A stretch of DNA of 64,000 nt. It comes from Atrichornis clamosus (lineage: Eukaryota > Chordata > Aves > Passeriformes > Menuridae). Each line of letters begins with the position of its first letter. The first letter of the stretch is position 1. The notes beneath the pieces are model-generated. The model saw nothing but the letters and a program-made list of their open reading frames with translations, searched no databases and was not told the DNA's origin. The stretch covers positions 186,001 through 250,000 of the forward strand of contig WBMZ01000217.1 of assembly GCA_013400975.1 (NCBI GenBank), in the 5' to 3' direction. Position numbers and translations under genes: made by a program. This document shows positions 1 to 12,000 of the stretch, one piece after another.

Positions 1-880
1 AAAGGATCAAGAATTTCTCTCTCAATGTTCTTGCAATACAGACTATAAATGATGCTTGAGGAAAGGTTCATTCATTGATGCAACTATTTGCAAATAGAAA
101 AAAAAAAACCAGGTAAATCACCACCGATAGTTTTTCACTACTGCTTTCCCCCAACAAAATCAAAACCAGAATCCACATCCCTCTTTCACAAGAACAAAAA
201 TAAGTAATTCAATTTATTTATAGAAACCCTTTATGCACAAAATCAGTGCAGTGCTCCAAGAAGTCCAATTTAGATTTTAAAAGGGTAAGACAGAAAGCAG
301 AAATGTTTATCTGGACCCCTACCACCTCTTCTTCCACCCTTGCTCAAGTGGCTTACCCTAAGGGAATGTTTTGAGGACAAGGAGTTTATCTCTTAAATTG
401 AGTGACTTTATGCTTTGTGGGTTCTTTCCTTTCAATTGCTTGTAAGTGGCTTATCTGAAACTGTTATTCTTTCACGCGTAAAAAAAGAATGGCAGCACAA
501 AGAAGCTAAAACCAAAATGAAATAGCTCATTACAGGTATGTACTTGACTTGATTTCCAAATTTCAGGGTTTAGAAGTGAAATGGCTGTAATTATTTTCTT
601 CACAGTCTGTTTTTTCAATAAGCCACATACTTACTTTCATTTAAAAACCTGATCAGTTGATATGCAAAATGCTTTTGACTGGGTGGTTATTTTTACCTCC
701 AGTTTTAGGAAAAAAATGAATCTCAAATGGATTTCAGCTACACTGTGGGGAGCATGAAACTCTGGCTAGATAAAGGATAGTAAAAGGTATCAAACTTACA
801 TTCTTTTACCTCTGTCCAGCTTAAAATAAATCTTTTTTCCTCTGTGCTCCCCACTGTTCTCAACCCTGATATGGGCAACC
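1..880. other. AT-rich non-coding stretch at the left end
   Basis: No gene is visible. The stretch is AT-rich with an A tract at about 98-108. A fair plus-strand donor (ACAG followed by GTATGT) lies at 535/536 but has no convincing acceptor in front of it, so I do not call an exon. Confidence 0.6.
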
Positions 881-889
881 TATTTGAAA

Positions 890-1205
890 GCAGCTCCCGA
901 GCCTGTCACACGCCGGCCCTTCCTGGCGGTGCAAATCGTCTGTGCCAGCTGGGAGGAGGAGGAGGGAGGCCGGGAGGGCACCCCCGGTGCCACTGCCCTC
1001 CCTGGCAGCCGGGGACCTTTCCAGCCTCTCCTGCTCCCGCTCCCCGTGTGAGAGAGGCCGCGGGAACACGGCCGGAGCGCTGCTCTCTTTCAGCGGCCCT
1101 TGGCCATGGCATCCGCCTCTCGGGGCCGTAGGAAGTGTAAGGTAATGCCGCTCTAAATTTACGTCCCGGGCTGGACCGAGGTGAGGGGAAGTTTTCAGGT
1201 GTCCC
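890..1205. promoter_or_regulatory. CpG-rich island, probable promoter of a plus-strand transcript
   Basis: The sequence changes abruptly from AT-rich to GC-rich with many CG dinucleotides, roughly between positions 890 and 1,205. Such unmethylated-looking patches mark vertebrate promoters. Inside it an ATG in strong Kozak context (GGCC before it, G after it) starts at 1,106. Two plausible plus-strand splice donors follow: AAG then GTAATG at 1,141/1,142, and GAG then GTGAGG at 1,180/1,181. No TATA box stands out, as is usual for CpG promoters. The direction is inferred from the donors. It could also be the promoter of a non-coding RNA. Confidence 0.55.
1106..1141 (+). CDS. Candidate first coding exon (12 codons), product not recognised
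   Basis: An ATG at 1,106 in strong Kozak context opens a 12-codon stretch reading MASASRGRRKCK. It ends exactly at an AAG/GTAATG donor, in phase 0. Unspliced, the frame stops four codons later, so it only makes sense as a short first exon. The sequence is strongly basic. Short basic first exons are known in several vertebrate zinc-finger and nuclear-protein genes, but I do not recognise this one. The next strong plus-strand exon, at 4,975, is open in just the phase needed. If the donor at 1,180 is used instead, the ATG frame is closed inside the exon and the transcript would be non-coding here. Confidence 0.3.
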
Positions 1206-2840
1206 GCTGTGTTTTCGGCTCTGTTTCCTGGGGCAGGGGAAAGGAGAGATACTGACTGGAGAGTTAAATTAGTTTAACCTGAAGAAGGCAGGAAATTTGG
1301 ATCTCCCCAGCAGCATGTTTTGAGACCGATTCTTGATAGGATGCTTTTCCTTTTAATGGGACTTTCAGCATTGTCACTGTAATCCCCGTCTACAAGACAC
1401 ATCCCTCCCACCCTGCTCCTTCTGCTGCTGAATAAATCCACGCAACTCTGAAAACAGAGGAGCGACAGTGACAGCAGTCAAATGAAATTAGGCGTGTTCA
1501 ACAAGATCAGCTCAAACATATATTGATTAAAGGAGTCTCTATCTCCCCACAGCTCTAAGTTCAAAACCAATAAATTCAAGGTGAAGTAACTATCTGTCAA
1601 TGGCATACTGCTTGAAAAAGTTAATTGTGAGAAAATGTTATTTATGACCAACAGGCACTTATTCTCTCAATATTTATGCTGTTTAAGTCAACAGGAATTT
1701 CTTCAAGCTGGGATCTGGAGAATCCCCATTTAAAAAGTGCTTACACACTGTGGATTTCCCATAAAATCGTCCCTGACCAGGCTCTGGAGCTTGAATATTC
1801 ACAACATACTTGGACAAGGCAATATGTGCCAGGCTTTATACAATCCTAGAGAGAATCTAGACATGTATGTTTAATAATATAATGAAGTTTGAAATTTACT
1901 GTAACTTTAATATTGAAGGATTTAAAAAGCAATTAAACTGCTTTAAAATAGCAGAGAGCTTATGGGAATGCAATATGGATTGGAACAAACAGGCCTAAAT
2001 CAACACTGGTTTGGAAGTCTAGCAAGGACTAAAACTATGGGAGGTAATTCTGAAACAGATGCATCAAATTAATTCCAGTAATACTGGAGTGTTAAAAATG
2101 GCAACAGAAGCCAGCTTTGTTCAAGAGAATGGAAAAATAATCATTCTTTCTCTCCCTTTCCACCCCCAAGGAGTTGGATTTTCCCGGCACAGCCACTCAT
2201 TGGTGGCAGCAGATGCACCAAAATGTTTGGCACCAGGAAACTGAAGACAAATAGAAAACATACACGGGGGAAACAGAGAAAAAAACCCACAACATTTAAA
2301 AAACCCCAAGAGTGCGCGTAATGCAGAGAGGTGAAGCTGCAAACACCCAGCAAAACTACGAAGCTGCTTGGGAGGAAATGAAAGAGAACCATGCCTGAGA
2401 GCCTTCTGTGGAAAGCACACCACTTACTCACGGTAATTTCTAGTCACAACTGGAAGTGGATGGGCAAGTCACAGTTTTTTCAGGAAATTTATCACTTTTC
2501 TCAAGAATTGCCTGTGAACAGACTGTGACTTTTATTAATTTGTCTCCCGTTGGCAAGGGCACACCAAATATTTTCTGTGAATGAATCCTGGCCAATGGAT
2601 TGCTCACAGCCCCATGTCTGTTCTAATTGCTTCAATATTCCTGCTATGACATTCAAGCTGAGGAGGCTCAGATCAAGTCCCAGTTACAACAGATACAGTT
2701 GCACTCCTAATGAGAACTTTACCTTTTAGACAGAAGACAGCCGTAGAAATCTTCCTCTCATTTAAAACAAAGCAAAGCAAATCGGAAACAGACCTCTGGC
2801 ACCGGCAGAAAGGCAGGGAGGAAATAGAGAAAATATTGAT
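1206..2840. other. Non-coding stretch, inferred intron of the first plus-strand model
   Basis: No gene is seen. The part from about 2,520 to 2,700 has few runs and balanced composition, as conserved non-coding elements often do, but conservation cannot be judged from one sequence. A short minus-strand donor-like site near 2,424-2,431 has no partner acceptor. Confidence 0.5.
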
Positions 2841-2905
2841 TAATGAGATTTATTTGTGCTGTGGATGGGGATCAAAGGGGAGTGAATGCACAGCGTAGCA
2901 CTCAC

Positions 2906-2990
2906 CATTGCTTTTAAAACCAAAATTCCTTTGATGTGCAGCGCAGGATCCGGCCATTAGGGGAATTAAAAGAAAAAGCCACGAGAACAT
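2906..2990 (-). CDS. Candidate signal-peptide first exon of a secreted or membrane protein
   Basis: Reading the minus strand from the ATG at 2,990 gives 28 codons, then an ATG/GTGAGT splice donor at 2,906/2,905, leaving phase 1. The peptide starts MFSWLFLLIPLMAGSCAA and continues HQRNFGFKSN. It has the three parts of a signal peptide: a short start, a hydrophobic core LFLLIPLMAG, and a small-residue cleavage site (SCA before AH). A phase-1 intron just after a signal peptide is common in vertebrate secreted and cell-surface proteins. The ATG has A at -3. An in-frame ATG 45 bases upstream would add 15 residues. I do not recognise the protein. The next exon would lie at lower coordinates, perhaps outside the window. 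Confidence 0.3.
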
Positions 2991-3029
2991 TATTAATAAA
3001 GGTTTAAACTGAACAGCTTCAGGCACCAG

Positions 3030-4970
3030 GCACATAGCACCAAGGTTTTTGCTTTTAAATGACCAGCTGGTGAATAATTACGATAAATTATATTTAACTA
3101 TTATTTGCTTTAATAAACAAATCTTCTTTATGCAAACAGTAGTATAGTTTCCATATAGAGCAGCCTGCATTTTCGCAGTCAATAAACACGTAAACACAGA
3201 GGAAAAGACCTCCAGAAAAAAGCAAAGGCTCCCTCACAGTGAGTGGCTGTGAGGACTGTCCCCAGCAGTCCCAGGGGAGCTACATCACACTCAGCAAGGG
3301 AGCAGAGGTGTCACAGCCCTCTGGGTGTGGGAAGGATTTACAGCTTTGCACCCTCCTCTCCAGATTCCTCCTCTCCTTTCAAGCTCCGTGTGAAGGTCTG
3401 ACTGCAGGCTGGGCTTGTCTGGGCGGGCTCCGCAGCCCACCAAACCCAGCTCCAGTTCCCACTGGTGTCACTAACCTGTCCCCCTGCAGCCAGGGCTGAC
3501 AAGATGGATTTCTGAAGAATGTGAAAGGTTAACTTTTAAAACTTTCATCTAAAAACATCTTTGTATTTTTAGCTTATCTAAGATAACAAGAGATTCAATG
3601 CAAAGTGGACACTGTTATGAGATGAAAATTGAAGATTGACAGGCATTTTCCCACCTTAAAAATTTCTTGATACCATCTTAAGTTTTGCCTTCTTGACTGT
3701 TAAGAACAGAAATTTCTCACCTGTAGTAGAAGTAGCTCCTTTTATGCTACATCTCAATGCAAAACATCAAACTTAATCTTACAGAAAGAAAGTGGAGGGT
3801 TTTGAAGAGGACCCATCCTACTTGTATCACACCTTTGCCACATATAATTCTTTTACCAAAAAAAAAAAAGAAAAAAAAAAGGATTTAAAAAAGCAAGTAA
3901 ATAATAGGAACTCTTGCAGACCAAGTACCCTTTCAATTATCATAGGGTTTTTTACAAAGATGATCTCACAGCTCATTTGACAGACTGATTTGGTCAATAT
4001 TGGCACAATGGCAGTGCATTATATTAGGACTACTGCTAATTGCAGCACTGAGACTAAGATGATTATAAGTGGAAGGGAACTAGTAATGAACTAAATAAAA
4101 TGTATTACAACTCATTGTACTGCATCGTAAAATGTAGACAGAGCATCCAAATGCTACAAAACCAGTTCGTTGACTTTAAAAAACCCTATTAAACTGCCAG
4201 TTTAATCCAAAGTAATAGTTTGAATATAACAAGCAGGGTGGAACCAATCCTTTTCTCTTCAGCATTTGAATCAAAAATGCATTTTTGAAAAACTTACTCG
4301 TGACGATACTGTAAACACTTAAAGCATCTTAAGAGGTCGGGGGGAGGGTAGGTGGGGAGAGAGAGAGAGAAATCTGGTTTGTGTCAAATAAAACATTCTG
4401 TACAGTTGTGTAAAAAACATTTTCTTTGAGGACCAAGAAAATCGAAGCAAATAAAAAGTGAGATTTGAAGTTCTTGTGATTACTTTGCTCTCACATGAGA
4501 ACACAGGTTCTATAGGATACTAAAGACTGAGGTTTACGCCTCTGTTTTCCTAATCAGGTGCTATCATCTCACATTTTTATTTAAGGATAGAGGACTACTG
4601 CACGGACACTTTTGCTTCTCCCAAGAAGATCATTTAGTGTGGAAAAAGAATATATTGTAAATGGAATACACTTGGCTTTCCCTTTCAGGGAAGTTCTGCC
4701 ACTGACTCAGCAAATATATAATATTGAAGTGGGATATCTCTAGGAGGATCACCCACTACAAAAAGATCTGGGGCATAACATTAAGGTCAGAAATCCCATG
4801 AATAAAAGCTGTCACTGAGGGGAATCTTCCCTACACTGTCTACTTCTGTCTCCAGGTCAGTGGTAAAACTGTCGCCACCCTAGGTTTCTTCCCCTGCCAA
4901 GATTAATTTCAAAGATCTAGAAAAGGTGCATAATTTTCCTCCATGATTTAATTATTTCTTGTCCTTTCCC
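3030..4970. other. Non-coding stretch with an A/G-rich repeat and a purine tract
   Basis: No gene is seen. An interrupted A tract lies at 3,858-3,880. A G- and GA-rich tract at 4,331-4,370 reads as a long pyrimidine tract on the minus strand and precedes a possible 30-nt micro-exon (see findings). A CTACAG/GTGAGA minus-strand donor sits at 3,721/3,720 without a good acceptor. Confidence 0.5.
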
Positions 4971-4974
4971 TCAG

Positions 4975-5066
4975 AAAACAGATTCTGACATCAAGAATCC
5001 TAACGTAAGCTCATTAATTACTTCAGAGAAGTCGGTGCTAATTTTCCACAGAGCCGTCAGAGGCAG
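4975..5066 (+). CDS. Candidate 92-nt coding exon, product not recognised
   Basis: The pyrimidine-rich run ending TTTCCCTCAG at 4,974 is an excellent acceptor, and CAG/GTAAGT at 5,066/5,067 is the consensus donor. Of the three frames only one is open through all 92 bases. It is the phase-0 frame, beginning KTDSDIKNPNVSSLI and ending HRAVRG with two bases left over (phase 2 out). That matches the phase-0 end of the candidate first exon at 1,106-1,141, so the two can be joined. I recognise no domain in the roughly 42 residues together. An alternative is an untranslated exon of a non-coding RNA. No plus-strand exon with a fitting phase-2 start was found downstream. Confidence 0.35.
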
Positions 5067-8000
5067 GTAAGTGACACACTGAGGGAGTGTCTTCTCCTCA
5101 CACAGTGCTGGTGAATGCACCAGCAGGGTACCCTGAATCCCCACAGCAACCAAGAGACTTTATCTCCCTTCTTGGAAGAGCATCACCATCCTGCAGCCTG
5201 GCCCGGGGGAACAAGGCCCTGCTCTCTCAGCCATGGCTTTTATAACATGTGAGACCCCTCAGCAGCCTGGGCAGCCAGAAGAGGCCCTAGATCATGTCAC
5301 TGTTTGAAAGAGCCTGGGGAGGCAGCAGGAAATTACACACACATTAGCTGAAGTTGATTTTAAAACAAAACAAGCCATTTGAACAGCTTGATTGATGACG
5401 GCCAACCAGGCTTCAGGAAAAGGAGTTCACGTCTTGCGAACTGGCTGGAGTTCTCACGGGGAACGTCGGCCAGGGTACACACACAGGGGGAGAGCATTTC
5501 CTGAGAGACTCAGAAAACATTCACCAAACTTCACAGGAGATTAATGCAACCAACGTCTTGAACAGCGGGGACAAGAGAAAGAAGATTTTTCTCCTTCAAC
5601 TGAGAAAAGGGAGTCACACCAAGGCACATAACCACTGGCATCAAAAACAAGGCAGAGTAGCTGCTTGCAGTGGGGCTGCCATTTCATTAGTCTCATTGGA
5701 ATGCCCTTCAAAGCAGCTGATAGCTGTTGCTGCCAGACAGAGCTGTGGAAAAGGTCGATGTGTCAAACCTTGATTATTTTAGCTCAGGATCACTCTATTA
5801 TTCGTGAAGTATCTGTGGCATATTCTTTCCTCTCACCCTCCCTCGTGGACAGAAACAAATGGCAAAACCATGTCAGTGCAAGGCATAAGGCGTAGTACAG
5901 CAAAAGCAAAAAGACAAGCCTGCAAAGAGGGTACACTGGGGAGGGAAAAAAAGGCAAAAGAGGCAACAGTCTAACTGGCCTCCTCAAAATTATCAGCCAG
6001 AGGATGAGCGGCAGATTGAAATAATTGCAACAAATGGGACAAACTTACTTTCATATGATAGATTAACTCCTGTTGCTCATCACAGGCACATGGGCTAATG
6101 TTTGTCAATGAACACTTTTTTCTGCTCTCCCAGGTATTGTTATCTGCCCCTAGTCTGGGTCTCAGAGGGTGATCGAGACTCCCTAGCCCTGGAAAATCCC
6201 CAAATGCTGGGAGAGAGGTGGTTCAAACTCTCTTCAGCTGCAAATTGGCTGCTCCTGTGGAGCAGGACAGCTGAGCCCTGGTGTGTTATCCCCGGGCATC
6301 TGCTACCACCCAGCTTGGGAGAGGACAAGGGTCAGAAACAGCTTTACAATTTTTTTCCTTGGTCACTGTCATCCAGCTATGTATCCATTTATGACTGTGT
6401 GAAAACACATTTATTCAGCACCAAATGAGCATGCTCTTCCTCCAGTTCAGTTCTTGGCTGATACTGTATGTTCCCTTCATCTCACACTGAAATTGCAAAT
6501 AATGTATTTTAGCTTTCTGGTGGGAACCTGACTCGGCAGGCAGACAATCTTTTCATAGTTCATCTTATTTCAGGCCTCATTAGATGGTATTTCTCCTTTT
6601 ATTTCAGAACCTCAGCCCAGTCTTCACACTTCACAAGCTACCCTTGTCTTTCTAGCCTCAACCAATTCCCTGTCTTCTAGGATATTTTTCAGCTTTTTGC
6701 TCCATTTCATCCAAAAAAGCACCTGAATAATTTGACAATTCCATCTCTGGCATTCACAGAGGTCAAACTTAATCCCAGTATAACATATTGTAACCTCAGA
6801 AACAGGATGACTTGATTGAATCTAGCACAACCATTTTCTCTTTAATACTTACATTTTTTTATGATCTCAAAACTCGCCACTTCTTCACTCATCAGCTTCC
6901 TTGGGCTTTGAATCAGCTCCTCCTGGAATGAAAGAAGTAACAACATGCTCATTAAAACTACAAACACCAAATGAAGAATATAAACTGCAGTTTCTTTGAA
7001 GCACTATGAAGTTTTGGGTTGCTTGTGTATTTGTACAATATAATTAGTAGCCTGCATGCCCCTCATAATCTGTTACTGGCAGGAAAAAGGTCAAGAGCTA
7101 CAAAAGAGCTGCACAACAGAAATAAATAAAGCAAAGGTTCACATTACTCCAGTGATCACTGCACGTTAAACAGATTTTTTCAGTTTACCAGACACATTTT
7201 CTCTGTCTCATAAATATCACTGAAATAATACACAAGTGGCTTTTCTATTCCTAATGGGCTTTTTAAACCCACCCCTTCTTTCTGAAACAAAATTATCCCT
7301 CAATGATTTTAATGGCATCCTTTTATTGGTCTGTATTCACTCATTGAATTGTATTGAATCTGTGTTCACTCGTCCCCCATTTTTTTCTTCATATTTCCTA
7401 TTGCAGAGAAATAATTGCTGTCTTACCCAGCACGAGAGACGCTGTTTTCTTTAAGTTCCTTAAAACAGCAGCAGCCCTTTCACACCTTCTCACATTTCTA
7501 AAGCTGTTTGTCTTAACCCAGTGCCAACCACCCTTGAAATGGTTCATTTTGCCACGCGAGACTTCACCATCCATCAAGTCAATATCCTACACATAGCACT
7601 GTCACATTTGAATATCTACAAAAATTGTGGCTATCAGAGCTCGGTGGACATACTTGACTGAAATATTTTCTAACTATGCTGTTCAAGTGTCACTGTTCCT
7701 AAGCATTTTTCAACTTTTTAATTGCTAATTTATTTTCCATTACAAAGTTGTCTTATTCTAGTATTTGTACTGTTTCATTTTTTGTTTTGGTTTTTTTTTT
7801 TTCATTTTGTATGTATAGTTTTATAATTGTTCAAATTGCCAAATAATGAAATTAACTGCCTGTAGTAACAATAACAAAAAACCAGTCTAAACATGAAGTG
7901 AGCACAGCAATTATTTATTTACCAATTACAAGGTTGTGTATTTTCTCACTGAAAAGACCAGGGCAGCAGACATTCTGCAAGGGTAGCTAATTTTCATTGC

Positions 8001-11000
8001 CAAATCTGGAAAAAAAAATATGATGAAAAATATTCTTTTTTTCAAATAACGTAAAATTAAAAATGTTTCAAGCAGAAAGAAAATATTCTGTTTCAGTACA
8101 TTTTGAGAGTGAACACTGAGTTCTTTCTCACTTGGTCCAAAACCCTCTCCTGCATTCCTACTGCAGAAAAAAACAGACCAAAATCTCAGATTCAAATAAT
8201 TGCTAACTTACACCAGAGATCTGATCCAAGTTTTGCAAAAGATCTCTGTCATTCAGAGAGAGTCCTAAATTTAAATTCTGACACCCTCAGGTTAGTGATA
8301 TTTGCCACAATGACTCAAAAAGCTGTTCTGGGCATGTGAGGTGTAGGCAGAAACAGGGATAAAATTCATCCCATGGGCAACCCACAGCTACAATTTAAAG
8401 GTGCCCACCTTGGCATAAAACCTCAAGGGAAAGTGACCACTCAAGCAGCATTTACCAGCTTCAGCCATTCCAGGAAGACACAACTGAATGAGCAAATTAA
8501 GCCCAACTTGAAATACTGAGTAGAGTTTTCTTTTATAAGAGAAAAGACAAAACGATTTGCATCTTCATTTTCATTTGGGACCAGGCCAGTTTATAAAGGA
8601 GAACTGAAGGCACATGTCATTTCCTGCTTTTTTTTCCCTTTCTCTCCAGCTTCTGCTTCCCCCTCCCCCAGTCATAAGAGTTTTCATGTGTTTTCAGACT
8701 CTCCTTTTGTTCTACTACAATAAAGTCCCCAAACAATTGCCAGGTCAAATGTGCTCTGTCTTTCTTCCATTAGTGTAGCAGCTGGTGCTTGCCTCTTAAA
8801 ATTCCTTTACAGTCAGCTAACACATGCTGTCCCATTTGAAGAATTTCTAATAAGACTTTCAGTTCCAGCCCTTCACTGCTCTCAATCTTACTTTAAAAGC
8901 TTGGTTGGTCCACACGAAACCCAGAGATTCAAATGTTCTCAGATGATGTTCAGATCTGGAGACAAGAATCATTAGACTTCCTCTCCTGATGGGTCAAACG
9001 AAAACATGAATTTGAGAAAAAAAAAACCAAAAAACCAAACACCAAACCAGCAAAACAGATGCCTGCTGTTTCTCTCAGAAATTTAGATTCTGACTCATAT
9101 CTCTTTTTTCCAGTGGAAGCTCCATATTGTTCCAAAAAAAAACCCCACAACCAAACAACACCACAACTTTTGGTTATTTCCTCAGTATATTTCAGATCCA
9201 GCAAAGGACCTGAATTCATGCCAGCTTCTCAGCAGGTAAATTATAATACCTGATAATCTTTTTATACCTCTTGGAAGACAGAGTCATTGTCACCCCCTGG
9301 TCAATAGTGGCACTAATTTAGATGTTTTCCAAACACCTTATAATTGGCTAGAAGGACTGATTGTTCAACATAGGTCACACTTCTTAATGGGGTGTTCCAA
9401 AAGGAACATGGAATAAAGGTAAACAAGCACTAAAATATTAGTTCTAAACCTATCAAACTGAGACAAAGAATCTACAAGTAACTGTTTTAACTGTTCTTGT
9501 CACTTAATATAGATAGGACTTAGGTAGATCACCCATAATAAAGGGTGCATCTTCAATGGTAACTTCATTTTTAAGGTTAGAACTGAAGACTCTTGTCACT
9601 GATAAAATTACAGAGCAAATTTGAGCTTAGCAGGTGCCAAGAAGCCGAGGGACAAGCTCCTCACTGCCCTTCTGGGAAGCAGAGCACAGCACCCAGGACA
9701 GAGACCAAAGCAAGGTTTCCAACATCCCAACCAACCATTCCATCCTAAATTAGGGCTTTTCTTGACTCTACCCTGTTACAGTGCTCTTTGGACTCAGCCT
9801 ACACAGACACACTCCTCTCTCGCCTTCCTAAGGACATGAATTCAGGCTCTTTCAGAGGTTCTCCACAGACTGTCTTTGTCCTGGCCAGGAGCAGGCTTTT
9901 GGTAGCCACTTTATATTATTTCAGTCTTTTCACACAACATAAAGGGACAGAACACGTCTCAGCTGGTCTTTAAAAGCTGCTTCAGAGTATATTCAGATGG
10001 GATAAAAAGCCAGAGGATCCAAAGTCATTATTGACCATGGGTTAACCCAAAACCCACAGAGACACGTGGAACAGCAGAATTCTCTGACTTTGATGAGCTT
10101 TGGTTCAGGCTCCACACATCCCTTTAAAGTTATTTTCTATTTCAAAGTATTACAGCTATTTCAGCAGATGCCCAGCATCTGTGGGCTTGATGGGGTGCTA
10201 ATCCTATTACAAGGTGATGATTGGAAGTCTATAGCTGATACTTCCAGATGGTTTTAGGATTCTGAGACCACATATGCTCAAAGAGAGGGGAAGGAATGTT
10301 TGGAGAGCTGTCTGTGTACGAGAGTTTCAGGAGGTATTTGCAGAGTTTTGAGAGTTTCCGGAGAGCTGGGGACCACAAACCATACATACATTAAACAGCA
10401 GATATTCACAGCACTCCTGAAACTTTGGAAGACTTTACCCAGACCTGTTAATATTCCCACTGGAATGCGTCGGAGATCCCAACAACTCTTGGCATGGTAC
10501 TCTTGGCAATCAGCCACTCAGACTTCTTTGCTTCTAGGAAAGTATGGAGGCCTTGTACTCATTTTCACAGTCTTTCATCAGAGGGAGAGGTTCAGGTGAC
10601 TTCATTCGTTCCACCCTGGCACTGTGGATGTGGTGATCCGTGGAGGATCCACAGTAAGGATGTTGTTAATTTCCTGGTCCTGGTTAACTAGAATATGTTC
10701 ACCATAATCCACACTGATTTCCAAAAATTGCACAACTTCATAGCTCAAAGCCCCCACAAAATATTCCTAATAAAAGAAAGGAACAACTGTTAATCACCAT
10801 TCCTGCAAGTTATTGTGAAATTTCACAAGATTTGAAAACTGTCAAGGCTCCAGCTGTTGAAGTTTGTGCTAGAATCTCAGCTCCAGCTGGAGTAAGTTGT
10901 TTCCTCCAGGAGCAAGGGAAAAGTGTGAACTACAGGATCAAAATATATTCCAAAGTTAGCAAACCAGAATACAAACATTTACAAACCGTGGCTCTTAGCA

Positions 11001-12000
11001 GCGTGGATCACAGTAAGAACCTTGTTTGCTCAGTCCTTTGTAATGCTCAAACATACAAAGAAAGACAAAAGTAAAACAAACACAGTATTTGAGGTAAAAA
11101 CCAGTAGTGTTACTCTGTATCTATCAGTCTCAGGACTCTTTTGACTTCCCTGGATGCACAATGTTTCATAATTAGATGGTCAGTCAAATACCCACATTGA
11201 AAACCTGGAAGAAGAAAGCCTGGAAACCATTTTCAATCAATAACTCAGTAGGGTTCAGCTGAAGCTTGCTAGGATCAGATGTAGAGGCTTTGAAATTGGA
11301 TGTGTGAAGGTAATGAACTGCTCAATTGAGATTCATTTTCCACCACAGGTGTCCTGTACTGAAAGGGAAACTTTCCTGCTGTCCTTTCACTGAAGTGTCA
11401 CATATCAACTCTAGTGGCTGAACTGATACCATTTTTCTAAGAATATCTCTGAAATACTTCTCCATTCCACATTTCTTTGTAACCAAGATGCAGAAAAGAC
11501 ATGTATGGTTGTGAATAAAAAAAAAAAAAATCTTAGAAAAGTGGTTTAAAATATCCTTTGTGTATTGTCTCCTGCATTGCTTTTAGAGATGTTGCCAAAG
11601 ATATCAGTTGGGAGAGAGATCAGAAATAATTCCTTCTCTAGTGAGGGTGTTTTTTGTGTTACAGAATAACCATAAATATAAAGTTACGATCACCAAAATG
11701 ACACGAGAAAACCATCTCTGATAATATTCTCCTACACATATTGTGTATTAGATATTTTTAAAGAGAAGGGAGTAGTAGGTTCCTGGTAGGTACTATTGAC
11801 CTTTGAGTCTATTAGTAAACAGTCTTATAAAAATATTTTCCTGCTCAGAGTCCAGTTACAGGTTTTGCTCTGGGTGCATCAGGGTTACTGATGCTTGTTC
11901 CCTCTGATGAGACTTCAGTTTTATAAGCAGAGGTCTCAGCCTTGAAACTAAATTCACTTATTCAGACCCCTGAGTATATTTAATTTTGAGAAATACTATG
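5067..12000. other. Long stretch without recognisable genes
   Basis: Unique AT-rich sequence. The part from about 5,160 to 5,500 is somewhat richer in G+C and contains a few CG dinucleotides, but it has no supported exon. T-rich tracts lie near 7,790-7,803 and 8,000-8,045, A-rich tracts near 9,017-9,045, and an A tract at 11,517-11,530. Short open frames are many and none has fitting splice signals. Confidence 0.55.

Noticed and set aside
10621..10655. 9-bp inverted repeat ACTGTGGAT ... ATCCACAGT
   Set aside because: The loop is 17 bases and the arms are short; such pairs are expected by chance in 64 kb.
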